Program-made: the position numbers and the translations under genes
Notes under the pieces: generated by a model
What the model saw: the letters and a program-made list of their open reading frames with translations, nothing else
Told to the model about the DNA's origin: nothing
Database searches by the model: none
From: Hydrangea macrophylla
Taxonomy: Eukaryota > Streptophyta > Magnoliopsida > Cornales > Hydrangeaceae
Direction of reading: 5' to 3'
NCBI GenBank assembly: GCA_033977485.1
Contig: CM066994.1
Span: 27,000,681 to 27,064,680 of the forward strand
DNA: 64,000 bases
In this document: in pieces, positions 20,369-31,683 of the stretch
Position numbering within the stretch: position 1 is the stretch's first letter
How the letters are laid out: each line of letters begins with the position of its first letter

Positions 20369-23300
20369 GTATGCTTAAAATCCTCAAGCAAGGATAGATG
20401 GTTCCTGGATAGCGGTTGCTCTAGACACATGACCGGAGACAAATCAAAGTTCTCCTCTCTCTCTCCCAAGGATGGTGGAAAAGTTACCTTCGGAGACAAC
20501 TCAAAGGGAAAAATCATCGGCATAGGTAAAATTGGTAAGAACTCCTCTTTAACTATTGAAAATGTTTTACTTGTTGATGGACTTAAACATAATTTATTGA
20601 GCATTAGTCAATTGTGTGATAAAGGCTTTAAAGTTGTCTTTGAATCAAATTTTTGCAAGATCATGAACGCTAAAGATGATAAAGTGCTATTTATCGCTTA
20701 TCGTGATGAAAATGTTTATACCATTGATTTTGATGATATTTCCTCTCTTGATGTTAAATGCTTTGCCGTGTTGAATGAAACTAGTTGGCTTTGGCATAGA
20801 CGATTAGGACATGCTAGTATGGATCTCCTTTCCAATTTATCAAAAAATGACTTAGTCAAAGGTTTGCCGAAAACAAAGTTTGTTAAGGATAAAATTTGTG
20901 ATGCTTGTCAACTTGGAAAACAAACAAAGATTTCTTTCAAAAAGAAAAAGGAAATTTCTACTAGTAGGCCCCTTGAATTACTTCATATGGATTTATTTGG
21001 TCCTAATCGTGTAGCTAGTATGAGTGGGAAAGTGTATGCTTTCGTAATTGTTGATGACTACTCAAGAATTACATGGGTCATTTTTCTTGCTCATAAAGAT
21101 GAGGCCTATCCAAACCTTGTGAAATTTTGTAATCGTGTTCAAAATGAAAAAGGGTATGCTATCAACAATTTTAGAAGTGATAGAGGAAGAGAATTTGACA
21201 ATAAAGATATTTCAAATTTTTGCGACAAAAATGGTTTTGGACATAACTTTTCAGCACCAAGAACTCCTCAACAAAATGGCGTTGTTGAAAGAAAAAATAG
21301 ATCACTTCAAGAAATGTCAAGAACTTTATTAAACGAACACTCTTTGCCACAATACTTTTGGGCCGAAGCAACTAGTACTTCATGCTACGTTATTAATCGT
21401 GTTGTTATAAGAAATAATCTCGGTAAGACTCCCTATGAACTTTGGAAGGGTAGAAAACCTAACATCGGTTATTTTAGAGTTTTCGGTTGTAAATGCTTCA
21501 TCTTGAATAATAAGGATAACTTAGGTAAGTTTGATGCTAAATCGGATGAGGACATTTTCTTAGGTTATTCACAAATAAGCAAGGTATATAGAGTTTTTAA
21601 TAAGAAGACCTTAGTTGTAGAAGAGTCCATGCATGTAGTTTTTGACGCCAATCCCTTTAGAAGTAATGTTGATGATGATGTTATTATAGCAAGCCTAGAT
21701 GGGGCTAGTACTTCATCCTCCATTCCTTTAGAAAAGCCTAAAGAAGATTCACCTATCCCTCTAGAACATCCTAGAGACAATACTAGAGATGACCTCCCTA
21801 GAGATTGGAAAACCGTTCCTAGTCACCCCATAGATCAAATCATAGGTGACCCCGGTCAAGGAATAACCACTAGATCCTCTCTTAGAAACATTTGCAACAA
21901 CTTAGCATTTCTGTCTCAAATAGAACCTAAAAACATAGAGGAAGCCGAGCAAGATGACAGTTGGATTATGGCTATGCAAGAAAAATTGAACCAATTTGAA
22001 AGAAACCAAGTTTGGACGTTAGTTCCTAAACCTAGTGATCATTCAATCATAGGAACCAAATGGGTGTTTAGGAATAAAAAGGATGAATCCTGAGTTGTCA
22101 TTAGATATAAGGCTAGATTGGTAGCCCAAGGGTATAACCAAGAAGAAGGAATAGATTATGAGGAAACCTATGCTCCCGTAGCAAGGTTAGAAGCCATTAG
22201 AATGTTACTAGCTTTTGCTTGCCACAAAAATTTCAAACTTTTCCAAATGGATGTAAAAAGTGCCTTATTAAATGGACTTATAGCAGAAGAAGTTTATGTC
22301 AAGCAACCTCCCGGTTTTGAAAATTCAAGATTTCCCAATCATGTCTTTAAACTCTTAAAGGCTTTATATGGTTTAAAACAAGCTCCTCGCGCTTGGTATG
22401 ATCATCTTAGCAAATATTTACTTGATCTTGGATTTACTCGAGGAAAAATTGACACCACTCTCTTTATTAAACATTCACAAATTGATATATTGCTTGTTCA
22501 AATATATGTGGATGATATCATCTTTGGTGCTACAAATGAGAAAATGTGTGAGGAATTTGCAAAATGCATGCAAGATGAATTTGAAATGAGTATGATGGGA
22601 GAACTCAATTTCTTTCTTGGGTTACAAATCAAACAACACAAGAATGGTATTTTCATAAATCAATCCAAGTACATTAAAGATTTATTAAAAAGATTTGGTT
22701 TTGAAAAATGCAAACCCATTGCAACTCCCATGAGTTCTTCACTCAAGCTTGACAAAGATGAATCCGGAAAACCTGTTGACAATAAAAATTTCCGTGGCAT
22801 GATAGGTAGTTTGTTGTATCTCACCGCTAGTAGACCGGATATTATGTTTAGTGTGTGTCTATGTGCTAGATTTCAATCCTCACCTAGGGAATCGCATGTT
22901 GTAGCCGTTAAGCGCATTTTTAGATACTTGTTAGGCTCGATTGACTTAGAGTTATGGTATCCTAAGGACACTGCTTTTGACTTAGTTAGCTATTCGGATG
23001 CGGACTTTGCCGGTTGCAAAGTGGATCGCAAAAGCACAAGTGGCACGTGTCATTTTTTAGGACACTCCCTAGTCTCTTGGTTTAGTAAGAAACAAAATTC
23101 CGTAGCTCTGTCAATGGCGGACGCTGAATATATAGCCGCCGGTAGTTGTTGTGCGCAAGTTCTTTATATGAAGCAACAGTTAGAAGACTTTGGACTTCTT
23201 TTCGATCACATTCCACTTAGATGCAATAACACGAGTGCAATTAGTCTCTCTAAGAATCCCATTCAGCACTCGAGAACCAAGCACATTCAGATTAGGCACC

Positions 23301-23458
23301 ATTTCATTAGAGATCATGTTCAAAAGGGTGATGTCGAACTTATTTTCATCGATACAAATCATCAATGGGCAGACATTTTCACTAAACCTCTTCAAGAAGA
23401 TCGTTTTTGTATCATTCGTCGTGAACTAGGAATGGCCAGTCAAGCCGATGTGGTGTAA
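20369..23458 (+). pseudogene. Sirevirus pol: protease, integrase, reverse transcriptase, RNase H
   Basis: Open in frame from 20369 to 23458 except one TGA at 22091-22093. Protease: LDSGCSRHMTGD near 20405. Integrase: zinc region WLWHRRLGHAS...CDACQLGK and DDE motifs MDLFGP, RSDRGREF and NGVVERKN, with all three acidic residues kept. Reverse transcriptase: [43 protein letters not shown] and YVDDIIFG (about 22507). RNase H: YSDADFAGCKVDRKSTSG, ADAEYIAAGSCCAQ and ADIFTKPL. It makes cDNA and inserts it. The start is one frame away from gag (gag codons begin at positions 1 mod 3, pol at 2 mod 3). Apart from the single stop inside RT the domains look intact. Confidence 0.93.
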
Positions 23459-23518
23459 GTTCGTTGGCTTAACCCTCATTTCCCTTCATTCTCTGCATTT
23501 CTGTGTTCTGACTGAAAT

Positions 23519-23764
23519 CAGTCGACTGATTCTTTCATCAATCGACCGAACTCTTGTTCTCATCAAATTTTTTCTTATTTTTCCCGATCAGTCGACTAAC
23601 TGTTCTTTACAGTCGACTGGATCCCAAAAATTTCAGTCGACTGAATTTCTCTTGTCGACTGAACCCTTTTCTCCCTTTTGACCCAGTTGACCGTATTCTG
23701 TTCCAGTCAACTGACGTTAACCTAATTTCTATTTTCAGTCGACCGTCTCTTGCTCAGTCGACTG
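23519..23764. repeat. CAGTCGACTG palindrome cluster between pol and the extra ORF
   Basis: Ten sites in 246 bp, four exact and the rest one- or two-base variants (CAGTCGACCG, CAGTCAACTG and similar). It sits between the pol stop and the extra ORF, copying the arrangement in the LTR. Confidence 0.93.
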
Positions 23765-23774
23765 GACTCGCGAT

Positions 23775-23835
23775 TTATATATATATATCTCCTTCGTCTT
23801 CTTTTCTTTTTGCCCTAATTCTTTTTTCTTTCCAG
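23775..23835 (+). promoter_or_regulatory. Candidate internal TATA box and splice acceptor for the extra ORF
   Basis: TTATATATATATAT (23775-23788) follows the palindrome cluster by about 10 bp and lies 137 bp before ATG 23925. A strong 3' splice-site look-alike, CTTTTTTCTTTCCAG (23821-23835), lies 89 bp before the ATG. Either an internal promoter or splicing to a leader exon could supply the mRNA; the sequence cannot decide. Confidence 0.45.
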
Positions 23836-23924
23836 GCGACTGGTTCCTTTGTTCCATCTCTCCACACTCCTCTCCACATCCACTATATCACCATCTCTCC
23901 CTCTGCTCCACATACCTAAAAGTT

Positions 23925-25184
23925 ATGGCTCCTAAGAAACGCAAAGAAGCCGCGGAATCGCCCTCTCAGCCTCCACCTCCTCAACGTCACCGTCCCATTC
24001 CATACTTCATCGACGACGGTCGCCAGCAAGACTACTTGGACATCTTCCTGCATCGAAAGATTGTTTTCGGTAAAACTCTTCCCTCCACTTTTTCAAACTC
24101 TAATGGTTTGCGCTTAGGCACACTGTTCAATGCCCTAGGATGGTCCCCCTTTCTTGAAATCAATCAACCCATGTATCCTAGTCTTGTGCGTGAGTTCTAC
24201 AGTAATCTCACTGCCTCCCCTGCACAAATTTCTTTTTCCTCTTATGTTCGTGGTATCAAAATGATAGTGACTCCCGACACGTTTGTTCAAATTTTTGGCA
24301 TTCCTATGGGTATCATTCGCGCTTACGACGACAACAAATGGAATGTCGGTCATGGTTTCAACCCCATTCTTGCTTGCCGACTTGTTTGTGGCAATCCTAA
24401 CTTAGCCTCAGCCTCTAAACCATCTGCCTCACAACTCACTTTTGAAGCCCGTCTTCTTCACCATATCCTTACTTACTGTCTGTATCCCCGTGCTGGTGGT
24501 TGTGATTACGTTTTGTACTTTGACATTTTTCTGTTATGGTGTATTCTCGAAGGCAAGAAATTCGATTTCCCCACTCTCTTCTGCAAACATATCTGCGAAT
24601 CACAGAAAAAGTCAAAATCCAGCTCCCTTCCTTATAGCATGGCCCTCACTACTATTTTTCGCCATTTCAAGGTCCCTCTCGATGATCGTGACCATCATGA
24701 TCCTTCTGTTCACGATCTTTACTCCTCTACTACCCTATCTCTTATGGGATACAAACTCGAGGCTGGCTCTTATGTCCCTAAAGCCCCTCGCCCCACTGTT
24801 GACCCTCCCGTTCCCACCACCACCACTGACACCCCTTCTGTACCCTCCTTTGATGTTCCTTCTTCCTCAGCTCCTGCTGCTGCTGCTGTTGACTTGTCCA
24901 AACAGTTCACCGTCATCACCGCCTCGATTGACTCTCTCGCCACCACTGTCACTACCTTACAGACCACTCTTTCCTCTTCTATCTCCACACTCTCTTCCTC
25001 TGTCACATCTCAGTTTGACAATATCCGTTCCGACATCTTGGAGATTGACTCTGCTGTGGACACACTTCGCACCACCTCTATTGCTACTCAGGAGCTCGTG
25101 GATCGTTGTTTATTTGAGATGCAGTCCAGTCTTGGTGATACTAGAGATGCCATTCGAGTTATTCGGACTCGCTTTGGGTTGTGA
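23925..25184 (+). CDS. Extra (envelope-position) ORF of the Sirevirus-like element, 419 aa
   Basis: Intact, from ATG 23925 to TGA. The first residues, MAPKKRKEAAE, contain a classical PKKRK nuclear-localisation-like motif, followed by a Pro-rich stretch. Residues 60-200 carry LVREFYSNL...YVRGIKMIVTPDTFVQIFGIP, resembling the 'putative plant transposon protein' (Transposase_32-like) domain seen in many plant ORFs. Residues 290-320 are Pro/Ser/Thr-rich, and 325-415 form a heptad-patterned coiled coil (Leu/Ile/Val spacing). I see no signal peptide or membrane segment, so although it sits where Sirevirus envelope-like genes lie, it does not look like an envelope. Codon use is C/T-rich, unlike the A-rich pol. 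Function unknown; nuclear action is inference from the motif. Confidence 0.85.
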   Translation: MAPKKRKEAAESPSQPPPPQRHRPIPYFIDDGRQQDYLDIFLHRKIVFGKTLPSTFSNSNGLRLGTLFNALGWSPFLEINQPMYPSLVREFYSNLTASPAQISFSSYVRGIKMIVTPDTFVQIFGIPMGIIRAYDDNKWNVGHGFNPILACRLVCGNPNLASASKPSASQLTFEARLLHHILTYCLYPRAGGCDYVLYFDIFLLWCILEGKKFDFPTLFCKHICESQKKSKSSSLPYSMALTTIFRHFKVPLDDRDHHDPSVHDLYSSTTLSLMGYKLEAGSYVPKAPRPTVDPPVPTTTTDTPSVPSFDVPSSSAPAAAAVDLSKQFTVITASIDSLATTVTTLQTTLSSSISTLSSSVTSQFDNIRSDILEIDSAVDTLRTTSIATQELVDRCLFEMQSSLGDTRDAIRVIRTRFGL

Positions 25185-25460
25185 CCTTTTTTTTGGGGAA
25201 TTAGATATTTTGCTTATGTAGTCTGACTTCTAGATAGATCATTTTTTTTGTGGGGTCTAGTTCAGGCTAATACCTATTTGTATTTCTGTATACTTTCCTT
25301 TTTGTGTTTAAAATGGTTCTCCTGTTATTTTGCTTGCCTTTGCATTCATCTCTTATGCCTTTTTATATACATGTCTGTTTGTGCACTACCCATGGCAAGA
25401 TGATGAGATGTTTTATTCAATGATTCCCACACCCCTCCCTCCCGTCCATCAACTCACTCA

Positions 25461-25723
25461 AAGAGGGGGAGCTTCTCTCCGCTCTACGAGAATTCTTTTT
25501 TATTGATGACAAAAGGGGGAGAGAAACAAATATGACGTTGCAATAGTCTCTTTGAACTTGAACTTCTCTTCATTGTGTCATTGCATTAATTTTTTTTCCT
25601 ATGATTAGATTACCTATTCACATATGCTTCAAATAAATGCATTCATTATCACTATTGGACAATTACGGATTATTCTTGTACCTTGAGCAACTAGTAGTTT
25701 GTCATCATCAAAAAGGGAGAGAT
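25461..25723 (+). other. Polypurine tracts before the 3' LTR
   Basis: Three A-G tracts: AAGAGGGGGAG (25461-25471), AAAAGGGGGAGAGAAA (25511-25526) and AAAAAGGGAGAGA (25710-25722), the last abutting the LTR. Several PPTs are usual in Sireviruses; the final one would prime plus-strand DNA. Confidence 0.85.
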
Positions 25724-26971
25724 TGTTAGCCCCAAGGGTTTTACCCTAAGTAATTTTGATGATTAACAAACCATTAAGTTGATTTCTTATGTTTTCATTT
25801 AGCATGTTGTCCAAACAGATCCTAAGACTGATGATGGATATATCAAGGAAGCATTGTGGAAGACTAATTCATTATTGTATTGCTCTCATAGGACTAAATG
25901 TAAAGTTGGGTAGATTGAATCTCAGAAACAAGGGCTTAAAATAGAACAAACCTTTCTAAACAAGGAAAAATTTTGTAAACAGAAGATCAGTCGACTGATT
26001 GATTTCATCAGTCGACTGGGAGTATGTTTCTTCAGTCGATTGGACATAAAACAGTCGACTGGACCATGGTTCCTAAGGCTACATTCTGTTTTAGCCATTC
26101 AGTCGACTGAACTCTATTTTACAGTCGACTGGGAGCATTTTTTTTCAGTCGACCGACAAAAATGGAATCGACTGAACCATGGTTCTTGAAGCAACATTCT
26201 GCTTAAGCTTTTCAGTCGACTGGACCCTATTTACAGTTGACTGTATATCAGGCGCATATACAATATTCAAATAGGGCAGTCGACTGAATCGTAAACCCAG
26301 TCGACTGGACCTCTGCGCAGAAACAGTAACGGCTCTTTTTTTCTCTGTTGTGCTTTAGCATTAAATGCTCCCACCTACCTTAAACGTTATTCTTTTTCAA
26401 AGAGAGTAGAAATACTGAGTTAAATCTTGGTGGTTGATCATCCATTACTCTGATTAAATATACACTTGTTGCAATCAAAGAAGAAAAGCCCTAAATCTTG
26501 AGATTTACTCTTCTAACTCTAGTTTTCTTTTGTAATACCTTGAGAGATTATATTGTGAGCATTTATTATTCTCATCTACTCTAAAAAGGAGAGTATTTAT
26601 TCAGTTGTAACCCAACAATTATCAATTTCCTCAAGTTGTAAGAAGGTTGGTGTAAACTTTGCTCCAAGTGAAGGCAATATTCATTGGCGGTGTAAAAGGA
26701 GTTCAAGAAGAACTTGTAAAGAGTGGTTTAATCTTCACCCAAAGAAGATTGACTAGTGGATTCCTCAAGAGGTGTTCTTGGGGGGTGGACGTAGGCCGCA
26801 GGGTGCGATTGCCGAACCACTTGAAAATATTGGTTTGCAAGTGTCTCTTTCTCTTATCTCCTTAATTTTTCTTTCAATTGAGTTTTGTGTTTGATAGTAG
26901 TTTCTTTAAATTGCCATTAATTGTAAGTATCCTTATTCACCCCCCCTCTAAGGATTACTTTTGGACCAACA
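25724..26971 (+). repeat. 3' LTR of the Sirevirus-like element
   Basis: 1,248 bp, TGTTAGCCCC to GGACCAACA. Palindromes lie at 25988-26307. Seven of the 12 palindrome sites differ from the 5' LTR, and the TATA box reads TAGAAAT (about 26407). Confidence 0.95.
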
Positions 26972-29040
26972 TCTTACTATCGTCGCCTTCGCCGGGGGCC
27001 ACAATTGCTTGTAAACCTTGTGACTTGATCAACCATATTCATTCAAATGGGTACTTGAGCTATCGTCGCCTTAGCCCGAGGCCGCAATAGCTTTATAAGT
27101 TGTAACCACTGATTTGACAGTACTACTTGGACCATAGCGGTCCACTCAAACATGTGTGACAATATGACTAGGTTAGTCTCCTTGACTAACCATACATACG
27201 TCAACTTTGACATCACGACTCGACTATATTCATATGAGTGTTCATCCGAGTGTATAATGTATAACATAATGAACATGAATCATAACAATTGAGCTATACA
27301 TATAACAGCATACATCATAACAGTTAAGCTAGGCATGAATAGTAGATATCTAGACATGTAGTTTTGTATAACGATTCATTTCAACTACGCACATAAGTTA
27401 TTCATAGCATACACACATACAAGGTACACATAGTTATTCTATAATATACCAAGTGAGTTAGGACGACTCACCTCGATATGGATTTGTGAACACAATCTTC
27501 AGTCCCTACAATTCATATCAATTCACAGAACGGCAATTAACATTCATTCTAATCAAAAGGGTATAATGGTAATTGTGTTGGATAGGTATCTAAACCTCAA
27601 CATGATGATCCTGTCATCTTTCTGAGCCCAACTCCATTGACTAGACTCAAATCGGAGTCCGTCATATAAAAGGTTGGGTTTCCTATACCAGTGTGGGTCC
27701 TAGTAGTAAGCTGTATTTTTTACTGAGTCAGAAAGTAACTAAACTTAATGGGATAGGCCTAAACGTCATTCTAGGAATTTAGGAACTGACCGCGTATTTT
27801 TCTGAGATATGGTTTATTTACTACGAATTATTGAAGTTCTATTAATAATATTATCGTCTTATGAGTCCTATAATTATAAAACAAAATTAAGGAAGACGAA
27901 CAGTCCTTAGAAATATTTTTATTAAATACTAGACATTAAAATGAACTAGTAGGATTTTCTCATAATTTTCGGAACTCATTTGGTATTTAAAAATGATTAA
28001 AGGTTAAGCTAACGAGTCCTTATAATTTATATAAAATACTAAAGTATGGGTTTTATAAACAAGTAATTTATAAAACAAAGGCATTAGACCTTTAGATTAA
28101 CAATATAATTTTTAAGATTTTTAAAATAGCCATTAGATATTTATTATCTAATTATTAAAGTATAATATTCCAGAATTTAAAATCCCTTTAATAATACTTT
28201 AAACTATTTAAAAACCATTTATAACATTTAAATTTTATATAATAACTATTTATTAAACATTAGCATTATTTCAATAAGTAATGTGTTCTATTAATTATTT
28301 ACTGAAATAATTACTAATCTAATTAAACAGCATTAACTAATAAATTGTAATATAAAAATCACTAAATATATATTTAATACTAATTAAATGTGATTTAAAA
28401 ATTAACAAATAATAAAGCTAATTATTAACTATTTGTACCATACAATATACTAATGTATTATACTCTAGAAAATCTCATACGAGATTTCTTCTTCCTCGCT
28501 AGCCGCAGCATATATATACGTATATATCACCATTTATGCTTAAACATTCAAATGATTATATCTCTCTCCTTTCTCGATGAAATTTAGCAAGCTTTAAGTC
28601 ACAATTGAATGCCTTGATGAGCCCGATCCAATGGTCTACGCCTCATGATCTAAATCTTAGTGGTTTGTACGAAAAATTGGAAACACCGAAAGAGGACAAA
28701 AACTTTGACTTCGTTCGTCACGATGCGAAATAGTTGTCGAGAGCGGTTTGAACCGAGACTTAATGGGGTCCTAATCTATCATATTTCATTCAAGGAACTC
28801 ATTTCCGTTAACATGTATGGAATGCTGACTTTTACGCCTATATATGTCACCTCAAATATATCTGTGCATATACGTGTAATGCTACTCTATTTTACGCCGA
28901 AAAGTCTCTAAATAATCTACCGAGTGAGTTAGTGGGCTCACCAAGGCTCGCGGTGGTCCAGTGGTGGCACGACGGGGCTCCAGAGTGGTCTCGGAGTGGT
29001 TCGGCTATAGATTTTCCTTCCTTCTTCTTCCTTTCCGTAG

Positions 29041-29088
<48 letters not shown>

Positions 29089-29189
29089 TATGGGTTGTGG
29101 TCTGGGTGTATGTTTGGGTTAGATAGAGAGGGTTGAGGGGGGTGAGAATGGTTTTGTGGGTTTCTGTCTTTTCTCTTTCTCTTCTACCC

Positions 29190-29256
29190 GTAGCTCTCTC
29201 TCTCTCTCTCTCTCACTCTCTATCGGGCCTTCTCTCTCTCTTACTATATATATAAC
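29190..29256 (-). promoter_or_regulatory. TATA box and GA tract of solo LTR D
   Basis: The minus strand reads GTTATATATATAG near 29256-29243, followed directly by a (GA)n tract to about 29190. A second, longer tract lies at 29043-29087. This matches the layout in LTR B and LTR C and supports minus orientation. Confidence 0.5.
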
Positions 29257-30059
29257 ACTCTCACACATGCATATTATATATACACAACATATTATATATA
29301 TACACAACGCACACAATACATATATATAAACTATCCTTGTGTGTGTTGTGTTCGACAGTGTGAGGGAGAAGGTGGAGTGAACAGCGTGTGTGTGTGTGGC
29401 AGAGAGTGGGCGATGAGGGAGAGTGTTTGGGTTTGCTATGCTCTTTCTCTCTCACTAAGGTCTCCTATATACATAATCACACATATGCATAATGCATATC
29501 TACAACATTTATGAAGGAGAGATTTAAGGAGGGTTATAGGGAGAAAATCGAGGAATGGTACATCTAGGTGTACTTAGGGCTAGCTTAGGTGTATTTGTCC
29601 CCCGATTTGTGGGATCATGTCTACGTTTAGAGCCACATATTATACAGTCTAGGAAAATACCAGATTATACGGGTTCGCGTGCAATCTCAATCCGGGTCTA
29701 CGTGTCATTTAGTCCGGGTTTGATATATAGCCTGGGTCTAATAATTATACCCCGGGTCCCGATCTTAACGTTCGGGGTTAAACTAAAAAACTTTTATAAT
29801 ATAAAATCATAATTATATTTACAGAATTAAAACGTCAACAGGTCTGAATATTATATAACCTCTAGTTACAAGATTCAGCGACAACGGATATATAATATAA
29901 TTCATATCTATATACCTGACAACGAAATTATAATCTATAGTTGTAAATCTAGTGACGATGAATATGAAAATTACGATATTAATAAACGGGTAGAAGGATA
30001 ATTACAGAACTAACCTCAGGAACAATTTCCATATTTTCTAATTTTCACTGGTATTACAC

Positions 30060-31683
30060 TATCATAACCCATCCCGCTACGCGCAGAAATAGTACACATG
30101 GCACATCACCAAGGCTCAACCAATTTAATTACAACGTTATATTAGCGAAATAATATAAGTGAAATCAATAGAATTCGGAGTTATAAAATGTTTTCCTCAT
30201 TTGAAACACTTATAGAAAATAATTCATTTTAAAACAGCAATCTAGTCAACTGTGTTGGGGACCCAGTTGACTGCTTTGGAAGCCACAGAGAGTCCAACCT
30301 CTCATCAACAATCCAGTCGACTGCCTCCCATATCCAGTCGAATGGGGTGTCAAACTTCTAGTCGACTGGTGCTCGTCCGGTCAATTGGACTTTAATCTAA
30401 CATAAAGTCTGATTTTGAAACACATTTCAGTCGACTGGTTTTGAGACCCAGTCGACTGATGTTCTGAAACTGTGAAGGAATTGTTCATAAAAAAATATGG
30501 GTCCAGTCGACTATACTCCTGGGCCAGTCGATTGTTTTCCCCTACTCCTGCACAATCTGGAGAATTTCTACTTACAAGGCTTAACAATTCTCCACCAAGT
30601 CTAAATACACTCGTTAAACTTGTTCCAAAAAGGTCCTATCTGAATTCCAACACCTTTAAAGTATAATTATAAGAGGTTTACAATACTACGAATCCATTCT
30701 GAAATTTAGGTTAACGTACAACCAATTCTTAGAATTCTTATTACAACACTGGAATGGAAAAACAAAATATAAACAAGAGACGTTCCTAGCATCTCATCGT
30801 TCTCACTCTTCTCGCTTCTTCTTTCCCTTTTTCTTCTCACCTGCAATGGAGTAAGTCTCCACTGCTCAGCTATATGCTGAGTGCACAATTCTAAACATAT
30901 GCATATATGGCAATTCATGCATTAAACATCACACAAGTCAATTAGTATACAGGGCGAGTGGTGCGCATTCATCCGGTAAATGAAATTTTAATGCCATGGA
31001 AGGCCTTCTCCTTGCCATGCATTCAGTGACTGGGTTGGGCCTTCTCCTAAACCATGCATAGTGCCCTGGCTGGGCCTTCTCCCAAGCCATGCACAGTAGC
31101 CATCGCTACACATCCTCAAACATCGAGGAGCTTACCCCCAGATGAATTTGTACCAAACTGCCCTTTGACCCACATAAACATATAGCATGCTCACATAATC
31201 ATATCACCATGCTTTTCATGCGTATTGGCTGTAAGAATAACGGTCCTAAATTGATACATGAGTTTTGCCCGGATCACAATTTCATACATAATATTCAAAG
31301 CAATCCAAAATTTCCTATATAACATAGGTTGAGAATTCATTCCTTAAGCTACGCTCTTAAGATTTCAGGAGAAGTACTAGGAGTTTGATTCTATGCCGGA
31401 TCTCTGATTACAAGTGATTCCTACAAGTTTACATGTGTTTGCCCCAAATTTCTCAAAATTAGATTTTCGTAAAACTTAGCCAAACATGTCCTAAGAGGTA
31501 TTAAAAGGTAGCTCTTACCTCGAGGAGTCCAAATATTAAATTTTGAAGAAAACAAATGGGCAGAAGGTTGTCGATTGACATTGCAAAGCTCGAAGCCAAA
31601 GAAATCGCCTTCCTCTCTCTCTCTCTTAGATATTTAGAGTTTAAAGATATTTATGAAAATATCTCAACTCACCTATATATAAG
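30060..31683 (-). repeat. LTR A: broken 3' LTR of element E
   Basis: Aligns with the first 1,645 bp of LTR C, starting TATCATAACCC (TG mutated to TA). It ends at 'ctatatataag', exactly where the Tat LTR begins; the remaining roughly 510 bp are absent. It contains about ten decayed palindrome sites (30243-30534, variants such as CAGTCAACTG and CAGTCGATTG) and the paired hairpins (about 30847-30882). Confidence 0.9.

Larger units (their letters stand above)
17349..26971 (+). mobile_element. Near-complete Sirevirus-like Ty1/copia element (9.6 kb)
   Basis: Both LTRs (1,248 bp each) are present, with perfect TCTTA target duplications at 17344-17348 and 26972-26976. In order it has a Met-tRNA primer site, gag with two CCHC knuckles, PR-INT-RT-RNase H, an extra 3' ORF and several A-G polypurine tracts. 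The extra ORF behind pol and the multiple purine tracts are Sirevirus (SIRE/Maximus) traits. I count roughly 22 LTR differences (about 2%), so it is fairly young. A gag frameshift, a gag-pol frame change and one pol stop make this copy probably defective. Confidence 0.95.
16467..30058 (-). mobile_element. Solo LTR 'D' (about 4 kb of own sequence), split by the Sirevirus-like element
   Basis: The left end TGTCATGCCCCGG (16467) follows CATAA. D is interrupted at 17348 by the copia element and resumes at 26977 with the same type of sequence ('ctatcgtcgcc...gccacaat' lies on both sides). Its far end is TATTACA at 30058. After subtracting element E, the next bases are C + ATAA (30059 and 62857-62860), restoring CATAA. 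Read on the minus strand it begins TGTAATACC and ends CCGGGGCATGACA, as Tekay-like LTRs do. Minus-strand TATA and GA tracts lie near 29250 and below. No coding region occurs in 26977-30054. The right boundary rests on the 5-bp match, hence the moderate confidence. Confidence 0.7.

Noticed and set aside
24442..25221. 259-codon leucine- and proline-rich frame overlapping the extra ORF
   Set aside because: It is a shifted-frame shadow of the 419-aa ORF, whose composition and domain pattern are more protein-like. The hydrophobic look comes from the CT-rich DNA.
29119..29455. Charged Arg/Glu-rich and His/Thr-rich minus-strand frames
   Set aside because: They arise from CT and TG microsatellites in solo LTR D.
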